Assembly: GCA_016932895.1 (NCBI GenBank)
Contig: JAFGCA010000613.1
Location: forward strand, 1-6,148
Length of the DNA: 6,148 nucleotides
Direction: 5' to 3'
Origin: Sedimentisphaerales bacterium
GTDB lineage: Bacteria > Planctomycetota > Phycisphaerae > Sedimentisphaerales > SG8-4
Part shown: positions 1 to 6,132 of the stretch, piece by piece
How the letters are laid out: every line of letters begins with the position of its first letter
How positions within the stretch are numbered: the first letter of the stretch is position 1
Notes under the pieces: model-generated
The model's database searches: none
Seen by the model: only the letters and a program-made list of their open reading frames with translations
What the model was told of the DNA's origin: nothing
Made by a program: the position numbers and the translations under genes

Positions 1-1
1 A

Positions 2-391
2 TGGGATGTCATCCCGCGTGCCGCCTTGGCCCCCGTGGGAGGACAGCCCGTGTGGCCGGACGATGCGCGCATATACAGAGGCATGAACCTCAATGTCTAC
101 GAGAGGGACGTATACATTCCAGAATCGTTCATCGGCCTCGTGAAAGGTCAGCCCTTCGGCAAGTGGCGCGTATTGCTCGTTCGCATTTCCCCGTATCGCT
201 ACAATCCCGTGTCCAAGCAACTTCAACGCCTGGAAGCTTGCACGCTGAGGATTACCTATGAGCGCGCCAAGACCGGCAGCCAGATCACAAAAGACACATC
301 ACCCCGAGGCACGCGAAGAAGGGCGCAGATCAAGAAGAATGTCGTGAACTTTACGACCGCCGTGGGCGAATACGAACAACAGAACAAGTAG
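2..391 (+). CDS. C25 peptidase propeptide-like protein, C-terminal part (5'-truncated)
   Basis: The reading frame is open from base 2 to the TAG at 389-391, giving 129 residues of a protein that begins outside the window. The visible part resembles the end of the gingipain (C25) propeptide. It has a beta-rich stretch, then 'VLLVRISPYRYNPVSKQLQR' and a closing 'TLRITYE' strand, matching the family pattern in which 'P.RYNP..ge L' precedes a last strand. The tail 'KKNVVNFTTAVGEYE' resembles the linker (pattern 'vlN...a..') that normally joins propeptide to catalytic domain. Instead the frame stops there and a new gene with its own signal peptide starts 18 bases on. In C25 enzymes the propeptide assists folding and keeps the protease latent; by inference this protein could do so in trans. 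An internal ATG at 83 is possible but would cut into the similar region. Assignment is by motif recognition, so moderately sure. Confidence 0.72.
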   Translation, partial: WDVIPRAALAPVGGQPVWPDDARIYRGMNLNVYERDVYIPESFIGLVKGQPFGKWRVLLVRISPYRYNPVSKQLQRLEACTLRITYERAKTGSQITKDTSPRGTRRRAQIKKNVVNFTTAVGEYEQQNK

Positions 392-396
392 AAATC

Positions 397-402
397 GGGA
401 GA
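397..402 (+). promoter_or_regulatory. Ribosome binding site for the C25 peptidase gene
   Basis: GGGAGA lies 7 bases before the ATG at 410, a normal Shine-Dalgarno position. It matters because the upstream frame and the peptidase frame are in the same phase, separated by one TAG and six further sense codons. A good binding site here supports independent translation of the peptidase rather than readthrough of the stop. Confidence 0.6.
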
Positions 403-409
403 TATAAAG

Positions 410-1714
410 ATGAAGCACTTGGCTGCGATATGCATTGTGGCGTGCCTGTTTGGATTCCCTGAAGCTCGATCAGATACAACGGGATATGTCATCCTCACGA
501 CGAGCAACGTCGTTGCCTCGTCGTCAGAACTGACGAATTTTGTCGCGGCGAAGGAAGCGCGGGGGTTTTCTGTGCAGGTTCTTCCAAACACCTCGGTTGC
601 TGAAGGGGGCTGGTGTGGATCAACTGGCGGTGCGACAGGAGACGTTGCAGCCACATGCCTTCGGAACTGGCTGGAGAGCAACTACACAAACGGAAGCGGA
701 GAAGTTGAGATTTCATATGCTCTGCTGATCGGCAATCCCCATCCCACAAGCGGCGATGTACCCATGAAGATGTGCAAGCCGATAAACAACTGTCCCAGTG
801 ACTTCTTCTATGCTGATCTCACAGGAGATTGGGACATCAATACGAACGGGGTCTACGGCGAATGGGCCGACTACAATACGAATGGAGGACCAGACCTGAC
901 GACTGAGGTGATTGTCGGGAGGATTCCTTACTATGGAACTACTTCCGACTTGGATACGATTCTCCGGGATACGATCGACTACGAAGACGCGTTGGCATCT
1001 GAGTCTGCCTGGCGGAAAACAACGCTGCTGCCCGCCTCACCAGTCGCATACGGGGGGATATGGGGAGACTACAGAGGCTTCCTCTTCTCGCAGCATTTGC
1101 GGAACTCCACATTGACTTCTGAGAACAACTCGCATTACCGCGTGTATGATCAAACTCACGGTCTGAATCCACCCCCTGAAGCCGTCCCTACAACCTACGG
1201 TAAGGTCGCTGCCGCTTGGGAGCAATCACGCCCTGGGGCGATTTTTTGGTTTCAACACGGCATGCCGACCTACACTGTCGATATCATGAATTCCGCCCAC
1301 GCCGAGCAGGCAAGCATCACAGAACAGGCTTTCGCTTTTCAAGGCAGTTGCTTGAATGCGCAACCTGAAACAACCAACAACTTGGCCTATACCCTCGTGC
1401 GCAAAGGGTGCATTTCAACAGTCGCCGCAACACGGAGTAGCTGGTGGAGGTATACGACAGGACTGTGGGGCGTTCCACTCGAGAACCCCCCGCCGTGGAG
1501 CTACAGCGCATCCGTTCCGCACATGATTGACGGGTGTGCATCGCGCTTCGTGAACGAAGGACTTTCCATCGGAGAGACTCTTGCAGATTACAAAGAAGAC
1601 GTAGCTCCCCCGGATTCGGCGGAATGGGAGAACTACTGCATTTTCGCGATCTACGGATGTCCGGCAGTCGGCATTCGCTCCGTCAAGTCGCGCGGACCGT
1701 TTCTGTCATTCTGA
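410..1714 (+). CDS. Secreted C25 (gingipain-family) cysteine peptidase, catalytic domain only
   Basis: A 434-residue exported cysteine endopeptidase. Residues 1-21 form a signal peptide: K2-H3, a hydrophobic core at 4-16, and a likely cut after A19-R20-S21. The C25 fold follows: the opening strand 'GYVILTT' with 'AAKEARGFSVQVL' (25-58), 'SYALLIGNP' (102-110), 'DFFYADLTGDWD' (131-142), and 'TEVIVGRIPYY' (165-175). The catalytic pair is visible as H283 in 'FWFQHG' and C314 in 'GSCLN', 31 residues apart; in RgpB the equivalents H211 and C244 are 33 apart. 'GCISTVAATRSSWW' (333-346) and 'IFAIYGCPAVGI' (411-422) match the family's end motifs, the latter replacing the usual 'GDP'. The protein stops soon after, with no Ig-like domain and no visible type IX sorting domain. 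Its propeptide equivalent is the preceding gene. The family assignment is firm; substrate preference (Arg or Lys) cannot be read. Confidence 0.92.
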   Translation: MKHLAAICIVACLFGFPEARSDTTGYVILTTSNVVASSSELTNFVAAKEARGFSVQVLPNTSVAEGGWCGSTGGATGDVAATCLRNWLESNYTNGSGEVEISYALLIGNPHPTSGDVPMKMCKPINNCPSDFFYADLTGDWDINTNGVYGEWADYNTNGGPDLTTEVIVGRIPYYGTTSDLDTILRDTIDYEDALASESAWRKTTLLPASPVAYGGIWGDYRGFLFSQHLRNSTLTSENNSHYRVYDQTHGLNPPPEAVPTTYGKVAAAWEQSRPGAIFWFQHGMPTYTVDIMNSAHAEQASITEQAFAFQGSCLNAQPETTNNLAYTLVRKGCISTVAATRSSWWRYTTGLWGVPLENPPPWSYSASVPHMIDGCASRFVNEGLSIGETLADYKEDVAPPDSAEWENYCIFAIYGCPAVGIRSVKSRGPFLSF

Positions 1715-1752
1715 ATGACGCCACACGAAGATGAGGAGAAGACAAGCAAGAA

Positions 1753-3273
1753 ATGCTGAGCTTGGCAGAACTGAAACGCAGCATGGAGCGTCTCCAATCT
1801 GAAGACACGCCACTCTTAGCTCATATACTCGTCTTCCTGTCGGCACTCACCATCAGAAACACGGTCGAAGCCGCATCGACAAAGCTTCCGCTAGCTCAGC
1901 TTGCGGAAGCGTGGGGGCACTACTACCTCTCCTATATCAGCTTGGCGCTCGTGCTTGTCGCCCTCGGGCATCTTGCTCTCAGAGAGTCACCGCAAAGAAC
2001 AGCGCGGCTGGTCCTGCCCTTCTTCTTTTGTCTTCTCATTGCGCCGTGTGTGGACCTGATGATTACACGGGGTGCCGGGGCCCCCATCAACTACATCTAC
2101 GCTCCGGACCCCGTTCCGCTCTTGCGCCGTCTTCTTCTGTTCTTTGGTCCGCCGATGAAAAGCGGCGTCACGACAGGCATGCGTATCGAGATTGCGGGCG
2201 TCCTTTGCCTAGCATTCATTGTGCTGCGCGTGAAAGGAGGCAGTTGGATCAGGTGCATCACAAGCACGGTGCTACTCTACATGGTGATCTTCTGCTACGT
2301 GGCGACACCGTATTTCGTGGAGAAGGCGCTTCGGGGCGTTGTGCCCCACTACAGCTTCAGTCTCAAACACGTTGACTATGCCTATTTGCTGATCTCATAT
2401 CTTTTGCTCGGGTTCTTGGCTTGGCGAGAGGACTCTGTTGGGTTTCGCGCAGTGTTGACAAACATCCGCCCCTTCAGGTTGGCCCACTATGAGTTGATGT
2501 TTGTGCTCGGCTTCTCTCTCGCCGGTTTCAGATGGCGTGATCTCATCGCCGGTGCGAAGTTCGTGGAGGGACTGCTTCTGTGCGTATCCATCGGCTTTGT
2601 CTGGCTCTTCGCTGTCCTCTCGAACGATCTGGAGGACGAGGCAATTGATCGGATTGCAAACCCTGGTCGCCCCCTTTCGAAAGGTTGTCTCACGCGCGGG
2701 AAGTGTGCACGGTGGGCTGGGCTGTTCTTGGGCCTCGCCGTCATTTCGGCCTACGCGGTACATCCGGTCCCCATGTTTTTGATTCTTGGCTTCGCGGCCA
2801 ACTACACCGTGTATTCGGTAAGGCCATTGCGTTTGAAGCGCATCCCTGTTCTGTCGAAGCTCACCATCTCGGGAAACTCTCTTTTGCTTGTCGTCCTTGG
2901 TTTCATGTTTGCCGGGCACAGCCCCTATGAAGTGCCAGGGGCGTGTGTTGTCTTTTTTCTGATCTTAGCCACGCTGGCGATGAACTTCATCGATCTCAAG
3001 GACTGGCTTGGTGATTGCCAATGCGGAATAAAGACGCTACCGGTTCTCCTCGGCATGAAAAGGGCGCAGCGTGTTGTCGCAGCCTTCTGGCTCGCCGCTC
3101 ACTTGGTTTTCGCAATGATGGTGCCGACCAGATGGCTGGCGGTGGCGGTGTGTCTCGCTGGAGTCGTTCAAGCGGTATTGTTGTGTCGGAAGAAGTACTC
3201 CGAGAGGCCGGTGCTTGCCGTCTATTTGATCACTCTGCTTCTGGTCATCGTCGTGATGCACGGGGCGTCGTAG
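1753..3273 (+). CDS. UbiA-superfamily membrane prenyltransferase with N-terminal membrane extension
   Basis: A 506-residue integral membrane protein. The UbiA core occupies about residues 237-505. It opens with 'RPFRLAHYELMFVLGFSLAG'. The first Mg-diphosphate motif is N291-x3-D295-x3-D299, followed by 'NPGRPLSKG' (303-311), then 'YSVRPLRLKR' (354-363) and the second motif D414-xx-D417-xxx-D421 with 'GIKTLPVLLG' (425-434). These residues bind the isoprenyl diphosphate and drive its transfer to an aromatic or lipid acceptor. The acceptor is not identifiable; quinone, heme, chlorophyll-type and glycerophosphate enzymes share these motifs. The first 230 residues add roughly six hydrophobic segments (near 20-38, 56-76, 85-104, 144-160, 165-187 and 206-224) that are not part of the usual ~290-residue enzyme. 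ATG 1753 is the first start after an in-frame TGA at 1732-1734. GAGGAGA at 1733-1739 is a ribosome site at slightly long spacing. It lies 38 bases after the peptidase gene, so probably in the same transcript. Confidence 0.92.
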   Translation: MLSLAELKRSMERLQSEDTPLLAHILVFLSALTIRNTVEAASTKLPLAQLAEAWGHYYLSYISLALVLVALGHLALRESPQRTARLVLPFFFCLLIAPCVDLMITRGAGAPINYIYAPDPVPLLRRLLLFFGPPMKSGVTTGMRIEIAGVLCLAFIVLRVKGGSWIRCITSTVLLYMVIFCYVATPYFVEKALRGVVPHYSFSLKHVDYAYLLISYLLLGFLAWREDSVGFRAVLTNIRPFRLAHYELMFVLGFSLAGFRWRDLIAGAKFVEGLLLCVSIGFVWLFAVLSNDLEDEAIDRIANPGRPLSKGCLTRGKCARWAGLFLGLAVISAYAVHPVPMFLILGFAANYTVYSVRPLRLKRIPVLSKLTISGNSLLLVVLGFMFAGHSPYEVPGACVVFFLILATLAMNFIDLKDWLGDCQCGIKTLPVLLGMKRAQRVVAAFWLAAHLVFAMMVPTRWLAVAVCLAGVVQAVLLCRKKYSERPVLAVYLITLLLVIVVMHGAS

Positions 3274-3312
3274 CAGGGTTGAGCAGCCTGAGAAATTTGA
3301 CAAAACCATTAC

Positions 3313-3331
3313 TTTCTGATGACAACAGAAA
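3313..3331. repeat. Short inverted repeat in the gap before the beta-helix gene
   Basis: TTTCTG (3313-3318) and CAGAAA (3326-3331) are perfect reverse complements around a 7-base centre. The stem is too short and AT-rich to be a convincing terminator. It sits in front of the possible -10 box, so it might be a regulator site, but six-base arms also arise by chance. Confidence 0.25.
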
Positions 3332-3350
3332 CAGGGGCGTTTGGTAGAAT
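3319..3350 (+). promoter_or_regulatory. Possible sigma-70-type promoter with extended -10
   Basis: TGGTAGAAT at 3342-3350 is an extended -10 element (TGn plus TAGAAT, one mismatch to TATAAT). ATGACA at 3319-3324 matches 5 of 6 bases of the -35 consensus, but the 20-base spacer is long. A perfect TTGACA at 3297-3302 is 42 bases from this -10 and has no -10 of its own at 16-18 bases. If real, transcription would start near 3357, which is the annotated ATG of the next gene. No clear terminator follows the prenyltransferase gene, so readthrough is also possible. Confidence 0.33.
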
Positions 3351-3356
3351 ACCGAT

Positions 3357-5345
3357 ATGAAAGTGGAACGCTGCGGCCATGATGATGAGTTGAGGGAGTT
3401 CTCCTGGCATCGCGCTATGGTGTCTGCCGCAATGTTCCTTGTCACTTTGTGCAGTTCCGCTGGAGCGGACACGCACTATGTCTCCGCATTCGGGAATCAT
3501 GTGCATCCATACACAACCTGGCAGGATGCGGCAACCAACATACATATTGCTGTCAGTACTGCCGCAAGTGGCGACGAGGTACTGATATCGAATGGGATCT
3601 ACTATGTTGCCGAAACCGTGGTTGTGACACAGGGAATACATGTGGCCGGGTTCGGAGACTCAAGCAACACAATCATTGACGGAATGGATCTCGTTCGGTG
3701 CTTTTACCTCGACAACTCAAACGCGCAGCTTGCTAGGCTGACGATTCGGAACGGCAAGGCTGAAGACGGAGGCGGCGTCCTGTGCAGCAACGGCCTGGTG
3801 AGGAATTGCATTCTCACGGAAAACACAGCGGAACTGATCAGCCCTGTGTCAGGGGGTCGCGGTGGCGGTGCGTTCATTGGCGCAGGTGGTGCCATCTCGA
3901 ACACAACCGTGTACGGCAACACGGCACACGGAAAGGGCATGCTCCCTGGTGGTGGCGGCGGCATCTTCTGTCGAGGCGGTCTTGTTGTGAATTGTATCGT
4001 ATCGAGCAACAACACTGATGGTGCGGGCGGTGGCATTGCGAGTGAGCGCGGGGGGCGTGTTCGGGGATGCGAAGTGCGCTGCAACGAAGCCGCCCAAGGG
4101 GGAGGGATCGCATGTACCTACACTGGGTTTGTTGAGCGTTGCACGGTCGCTGACAACGTGGCGAAGAGCGGGGGCGGAATTGCCGCCCTCTGGGAAAGCA
4201 CTGTCGCCGCCTGTATCGTAGAGCGCAACACGGCCACGGTGTCGGGTGGCGGCGTCTATGCGTGGAATGCCACCGTGGGGGATTGCTTCATCCGGGAGAA
4301 CTCGGCAAGTGATGCTGCGGGTGCTTTCTGCATGGAGGGCGAGTTGTCAGGCATGGGTAATCCTGACGGGACAACAACTTTGTTCAACTGCATTCTCAAC
4401 ATGAACTCTGCAGTTACCAACGGCGGCGGCATCGGGAGCATCGGAGGCACGATCCAGAACTGCACAATCACCCGAAACGCCGCCAGCGTGACTGGTGGGG
4501 GTATGTTCTGCATTTCCAACACAACGGTCCGCAACGTAGTGGCATACGACAACTCGGCACCAACCGATCCGAACGCCACGACGGGCGATCCTCAGGTGGA
4601 GTACACCTACACTTGCTCGTTCCCCGCGATTCCTGGGGCGGGTAACATGAGCAGTGATCCGATGTTGACCCCATCGGGAAGACTCAAGAGCGCGTCGCCC
4701 TGCATCGACGCCGGGACGTCGCTCAACGCTCCGCCAACCGACCTCGACGGGGAGGCCCGATGGAATCACCCATCCCATCCAAACATCGTGTCAACTGTCG
4801 ATATCGGCGCGGACGAGTTCGTTGACGGTGACAGCGACAATATGGGCGACCATTGGGAAACCGAAACCTTCGGCAGCACGACGAACAGCAACGGCAGTGC
4901 CGACGGCGACGGCGATGGCCTCAATGATCTCGGTGAGTATGAGAACGGTACTGATGTGAATAGCGGCGATACTGATTCCGACTCGATCCCCGACGGGTGG
5001 GAAGTCCGCAACGACCTCGATCCTCTGGCCGATGATGCCGACCAGGACCCCGACGCCGACACGATGAACAACGGCGGTGAGTATGTCGCGGACACCGATC
5101 CTCACGTCGCGGGATCCGTTCTGTCCGTCATCCATGTCGCCCCCGAACTCGACGGCATCCGTATCGACTGGAAGGGCGGCCGGGACGCATGGCAGTACCT
5201 CGAATGCTGTCCCGACCTTACTTCTACAAACGATCAGTGGACGGCGATCCTCGCCGTCCCGCCGCCCACCCCGCTGACAAATGCGATCATCGACCTCGGC
5301 GCGACCAATCGGACTCTGTTCTACCGTATCCGCGCCGAACGGTGA
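3357..5345 (+). CDS. Secreted parallel beta-helix protein with choice-of-anchor Q-like segment and calcium repeats
   Basis: A 662-residue exported protein. A signal-peptide core lies at about 20-37, with a likely cut after 'SAGA'. Residues 39-110 ('THYVSAFGNHVHPYTTWQDA', then 'AVSTAASGDEVLISNGIYY') are the cap usual before such helices. Residues 138-402 hold about ten right-handed beta-helix rungs, most starting GGG and carrying 'NC(I/T)' or an equivalent, with a 24-residue period. Residues 431-488 ('SSDPML', 'SASPCIDAGT', 'TDLDGEARW', 'VDIGADEF') match the end segment named choice-of-anchor Q. Residues 489-582 are Asp-rich thrombospondin type-3-like calcium repeats. Residues 587-662 form a beta domain ending 'LFYRIRAER'. 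There is no LPXTG, PEP-CTERM or other anchor. The likely role is surface or extracellular binding or polysaccharide contact; catalytic residues are not recognisable. ATG 3357 is the first start after an in-frame TAG at 3345-3347. It lacks a good ribosome site, and ATG 3417 or 3432 are alternatives with a shorter signal peptide. Confidence 0.9.
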   Translation: MKVERCGHDDELREFSWHRAMVSAAMFLVTLCSSAGADTHYVSAFGNHVHPYTTWQDAATNIHIAVSTAASGDEVLISNGIYYVAETVVVTQGIHVAGFGDSSNTIIDGMDLVRCFYLDNSNAQLARLTIRNGKAEDGGGVLCSNGLVRNCILTENTAELISPVSGGRGGGAFIGAGGAISNTTVYGNTAHGKGMLPGGGGGIFCRGGLVVNCIVSSNNTDGAGGGIASERGGRVRGCEVRCNEAAQGGGIACTYTGFVERCTVADNVAKSGGGIAALWESTVAACIVERNTATVSGGGVYAWNATVGDCFIRENSASDAAGAFCMEGELSGMGNPDGTTTLFNCILNMNSAVTNGGGIGSIGGTIQNCTITRNAASVTGGGMFCISNTTVRNVVAYDNSAPTDPNATTGDPQVEYTYTCSFPAIPGAGNMSSDPMLTPSGRLKSASPCIDAGTSLNAPPTDLDGEARWNHPSHPNIVSTVDIGADEFVDGDSDNMGDHWETETFGSTTNSNGSADGDGDGLNDLGEYENGTDVNSGDTDSDSIPDGWEVRNDLDPLADDADQDPDADTMNNGGEYVADTDPHVAGSVLSVIHVAPELDGIRIDWKGGRDAWQYLECCPDLTSTNDQWTAILAVPPPTPLTNAIIDLGATNRTLFYRIRAER

Positions 5346-5427
5346 GTCACCACGACGACACCACCAATCGCGACCCCCGCCGCTACCGCCGCTCGGGGCC
5401 GTATCCCGCGTGCGCCGCGCCTGTACA

Positions 5428-5479
5428 CGCGGTGTGCTGCGTCGGCTCCCGCCTTACCGGCGGGACCCGGCACACCGCG
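5428..5479. repeat. Imperfect 52-base hairpin, first after the beta-helix gene
   Basis: Outer arms CGCGGTGTG (5428-5436) and CACACCGCG (5471-5479) are a perfect 9-bp match. Inside, after a 5-base bulge (5437-5441), TCGG pairs with CCGG (one G-U). One C-C mismatch follows, then TCCCGCC (5447-5453) pairs perfectly with GGCGGGA (5459-5465) around the loop TTACC. It starts 83 bases after the stop codon and has no T-run. It could be a 3'-end stabiliser or a dispersed repeat. Confidence 0.7.
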
Positions 5480-5540
5480 CGCCAGGCGCTACGTGGTCGG
5501 CGATGTGCACCGTCCTCGACGAACCGACGGCCCCGGCATG

Positions 5541-5579
5541 CTCGTGCCTTCCTCCTTCGCTGAAGCTTCGGAGGACGAG
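5541..5579. repeat. Bulged hairpin around CTTCGCTGAAGCTTCGG
   Basis: CTCGT (5541-5545) pairs with ACGAG (5575-5579). After a 5-base bulge, CCTCC (5551-5555) pairs with GGAGG (5570-5574). The centre contains the palindrome GAAGCTTC and can refold as CTTC-GCT-GAAG. Strings close to 'CCTTCGCTGAAGCTTCGGAGG' are, as I recall, widespread in intergenic DNA of uncultured bacteria and read as 'SFAEASED' or 'RSFSEGG' when wrongly translated. That recollection is not checked here. Confidence 0.6.
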
Positions 5580-5590
5580 ACGGCACTCGC

Positions 5591-5613
5591 TGCCGGGCGC
5601 TATTGCCCGGGCA
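5591..5613. repeat. GC-rich hairpin with one bulged base
   Basis: TGCCGGGC (5591-5598) pairs with GCCCGGGCA (5605-5613) around a 6-base loop, GCTATT, with a single extra base on the right arm. It begins 11 bases after the previous hairpin ends and has no T-run. Confidence 0.55.
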
Positions 5614-5656
5614 CCGGAGGTGTCCAAACGGCCTCGATGCGCAACGCACTTCCCAT

Positions 5657-5692
5657 GCCGCCTACGGCGGCCAAGCCTCGGCGCTCCGCGCC
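5657..5692. repeat. Two small perfect hairpins in tandem
   Basis: GCCGCC-TAC-GGCGGC (5657-5671) is followed after 8 bases by GGCGC-TCC-GCGCC (5680-5692). Both have perfect arms and 3-base loops, as seen in paired REP-like elements, but the two units differ in sequence. Confidence 0.5.
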
Positions 5693-5710
5693 TCGCCCGA
5701 TCCCCAAGGC

Positions 5711-5745
5711 CATCGAGCGCGCCAGGGGACCTGTCACGCTCGATG
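5711..5745. repeat. 35-base hairpin with perfect 9-bp outer arms
   Basis: CATCGAGCG (5711-5719) and CGCTCGATG (5737-5745) match perfectly. Inside a symmetric 3x3 internal loop, CAGG (5723-5726) pairs with CCTG (5730-5733) around GGA. The symmetric layout suggests a selected fold rather than chance. Confidence 0.65.
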
Positions 5746-5779
5746 CGTACCCGGTTCGCCCGCGCCGACGTGGCTGGTA

Positions 5780-5825
5780 ATGACAACGCCGGTTTCACGC
5801 TTCCTCAATACCCCCGCGTTGTCAT
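5780..5825. repeat. Hairpin with perfect 10-bp arms
   Basis: ATGACAACGC (5780-5789) and GCGTTGTCAT (5816-5825) are perfect reverse complements. After a C-C mismatch, GG (5791-5792) can pair with CC (5813-5814), leaving a 20-base loop. Its right arm ends exactly where the next hairpin begins. The arms resemble integron site arms only loosely: the required GTTRRRY core is absent. Confidence 0.65.
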
Positions 5826-5863
5826 GGCGGCTGCGAGGAAGACCCCCTTACCCGGCAGCCGCC
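5826..5863. repeat. Hairpin with perfect 9-bp arms abutting the previous one
   Basis: GGCGGCTGC (5826-5834) pairs perfectly with GCAGCCGCC (5855-5863) over a 20-base loop. No base separates it from the hairpin ending at 5825, so both could stack coaxially in RNA or form a double cruciform in DNA. Confidence 0.65.
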
Positions 5864-5884
5864 CCGCCAACGCGCCCCAGCGGA

Positions 5885-5954
5885 ACGGCGATCCGGTCAA
5901 GCGGCGGATCTGCTTCCAGGTATTCAGCAGAACCACCGCTTCACCGGTCGCCGT
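5885..5954. repeat. Long imperfect hairpin, about 26 base pairs
   Basis: From the base: ACGGCGA (5885-5891) pairs with TCGCCGT (5948-5954); T5892 is bulged; CCGGT (5893-5897) with ACCGG (5943-5947); C-C mismatch; AAGCGG (5899-5904) with CCGCTT (5936-5941); C-A mismatch; GG (5906-5907) with CC (5933-5934); A-A mismatch; TCTGCT (5909-5914) with AGCAGA (5926-5931); then an 11-base loop (5915-5925). The regular single mismatches between perfect helices make this the strongest fold in the window. It could be a structured RNA, a recombination site or a mobile palindromic element. Confidence 0.75.
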
Positions 5955-6086
5955 ACTCGTTTACCTGTCCCCGGCGGCGAGCGTGCGGACGAACCAGCAC
6001 TTCAAAGCGGTGCTCTCAAGCGCTGCCGGTAAACCGGACAGTCCGTCCACACACACGCCGCCCCCCATCAGACCCCGGCCAGCTCA

Positions 6087-6110
6087 CGGAACCTGCGGAG
6101 CCAGGTTCCG
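6087..6110. repeat. Perfect 9-bp hairpin, 6-base loop
   Basis: CGGAACCTG (6087-6095) and CAGGTTCCG (6102-6110) flank the loop CGGAGC. Compact and stable, but no T-run follows, so a standard terminator is unlikely on either strand. Confidence 0.65.
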
Positions 6111-6132
6111 CGCCTGTCCCCCATGCGGAGTG

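Noticed and set aside
389..412. Stop-codon readthrough or pyrrolysine at TAG 389-391, since the two frames are in phase.
   Set aside because: The joined product would bury a hydrophobic signal peptide between propeptide and catalytic domain. A good ribosome site before ATG 410 explains the second gene without readthrough.
256..681. Long minus-strand open frame across the propeptide and peptidase genes.
   Set aside because: It lies opposite well-supported + strand genes and shows no domain or signal of its own.
3274..3296. Intrinsic terminator after the prenyltransferase gene (CAGG...CCTG).
   Set aside because: The stem is only 4 bp, with a weak loop and no T-run.
5454..5798. Minus-strand open frame of 114 codons and the overlapping + strand frame at 5493-5780.
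   Set aside because: Both are Arg-rich, overlap each other and the palindromes, and contain the 'RSFSEGG' or 'SFAEASED' readings of a repeat rather than protein-like sequence.
5885..5954. Integron attC site, suggested by the long imperfect hairpin and a 'TCAAGC...GCTT' pair of inner boxes.
   Set aside because: The required outer boxes (RYYYAAC and GTTRRRY) are missing, and no cassette gene or integrase is present.
6102..6120. tRNA T-arm-like string CAGG-TTCCGCG-CCTG.
   Set aside because: The loop lacks the TTCRA pattern, and no acceptor, D or anticodon arm can be placed upstream.
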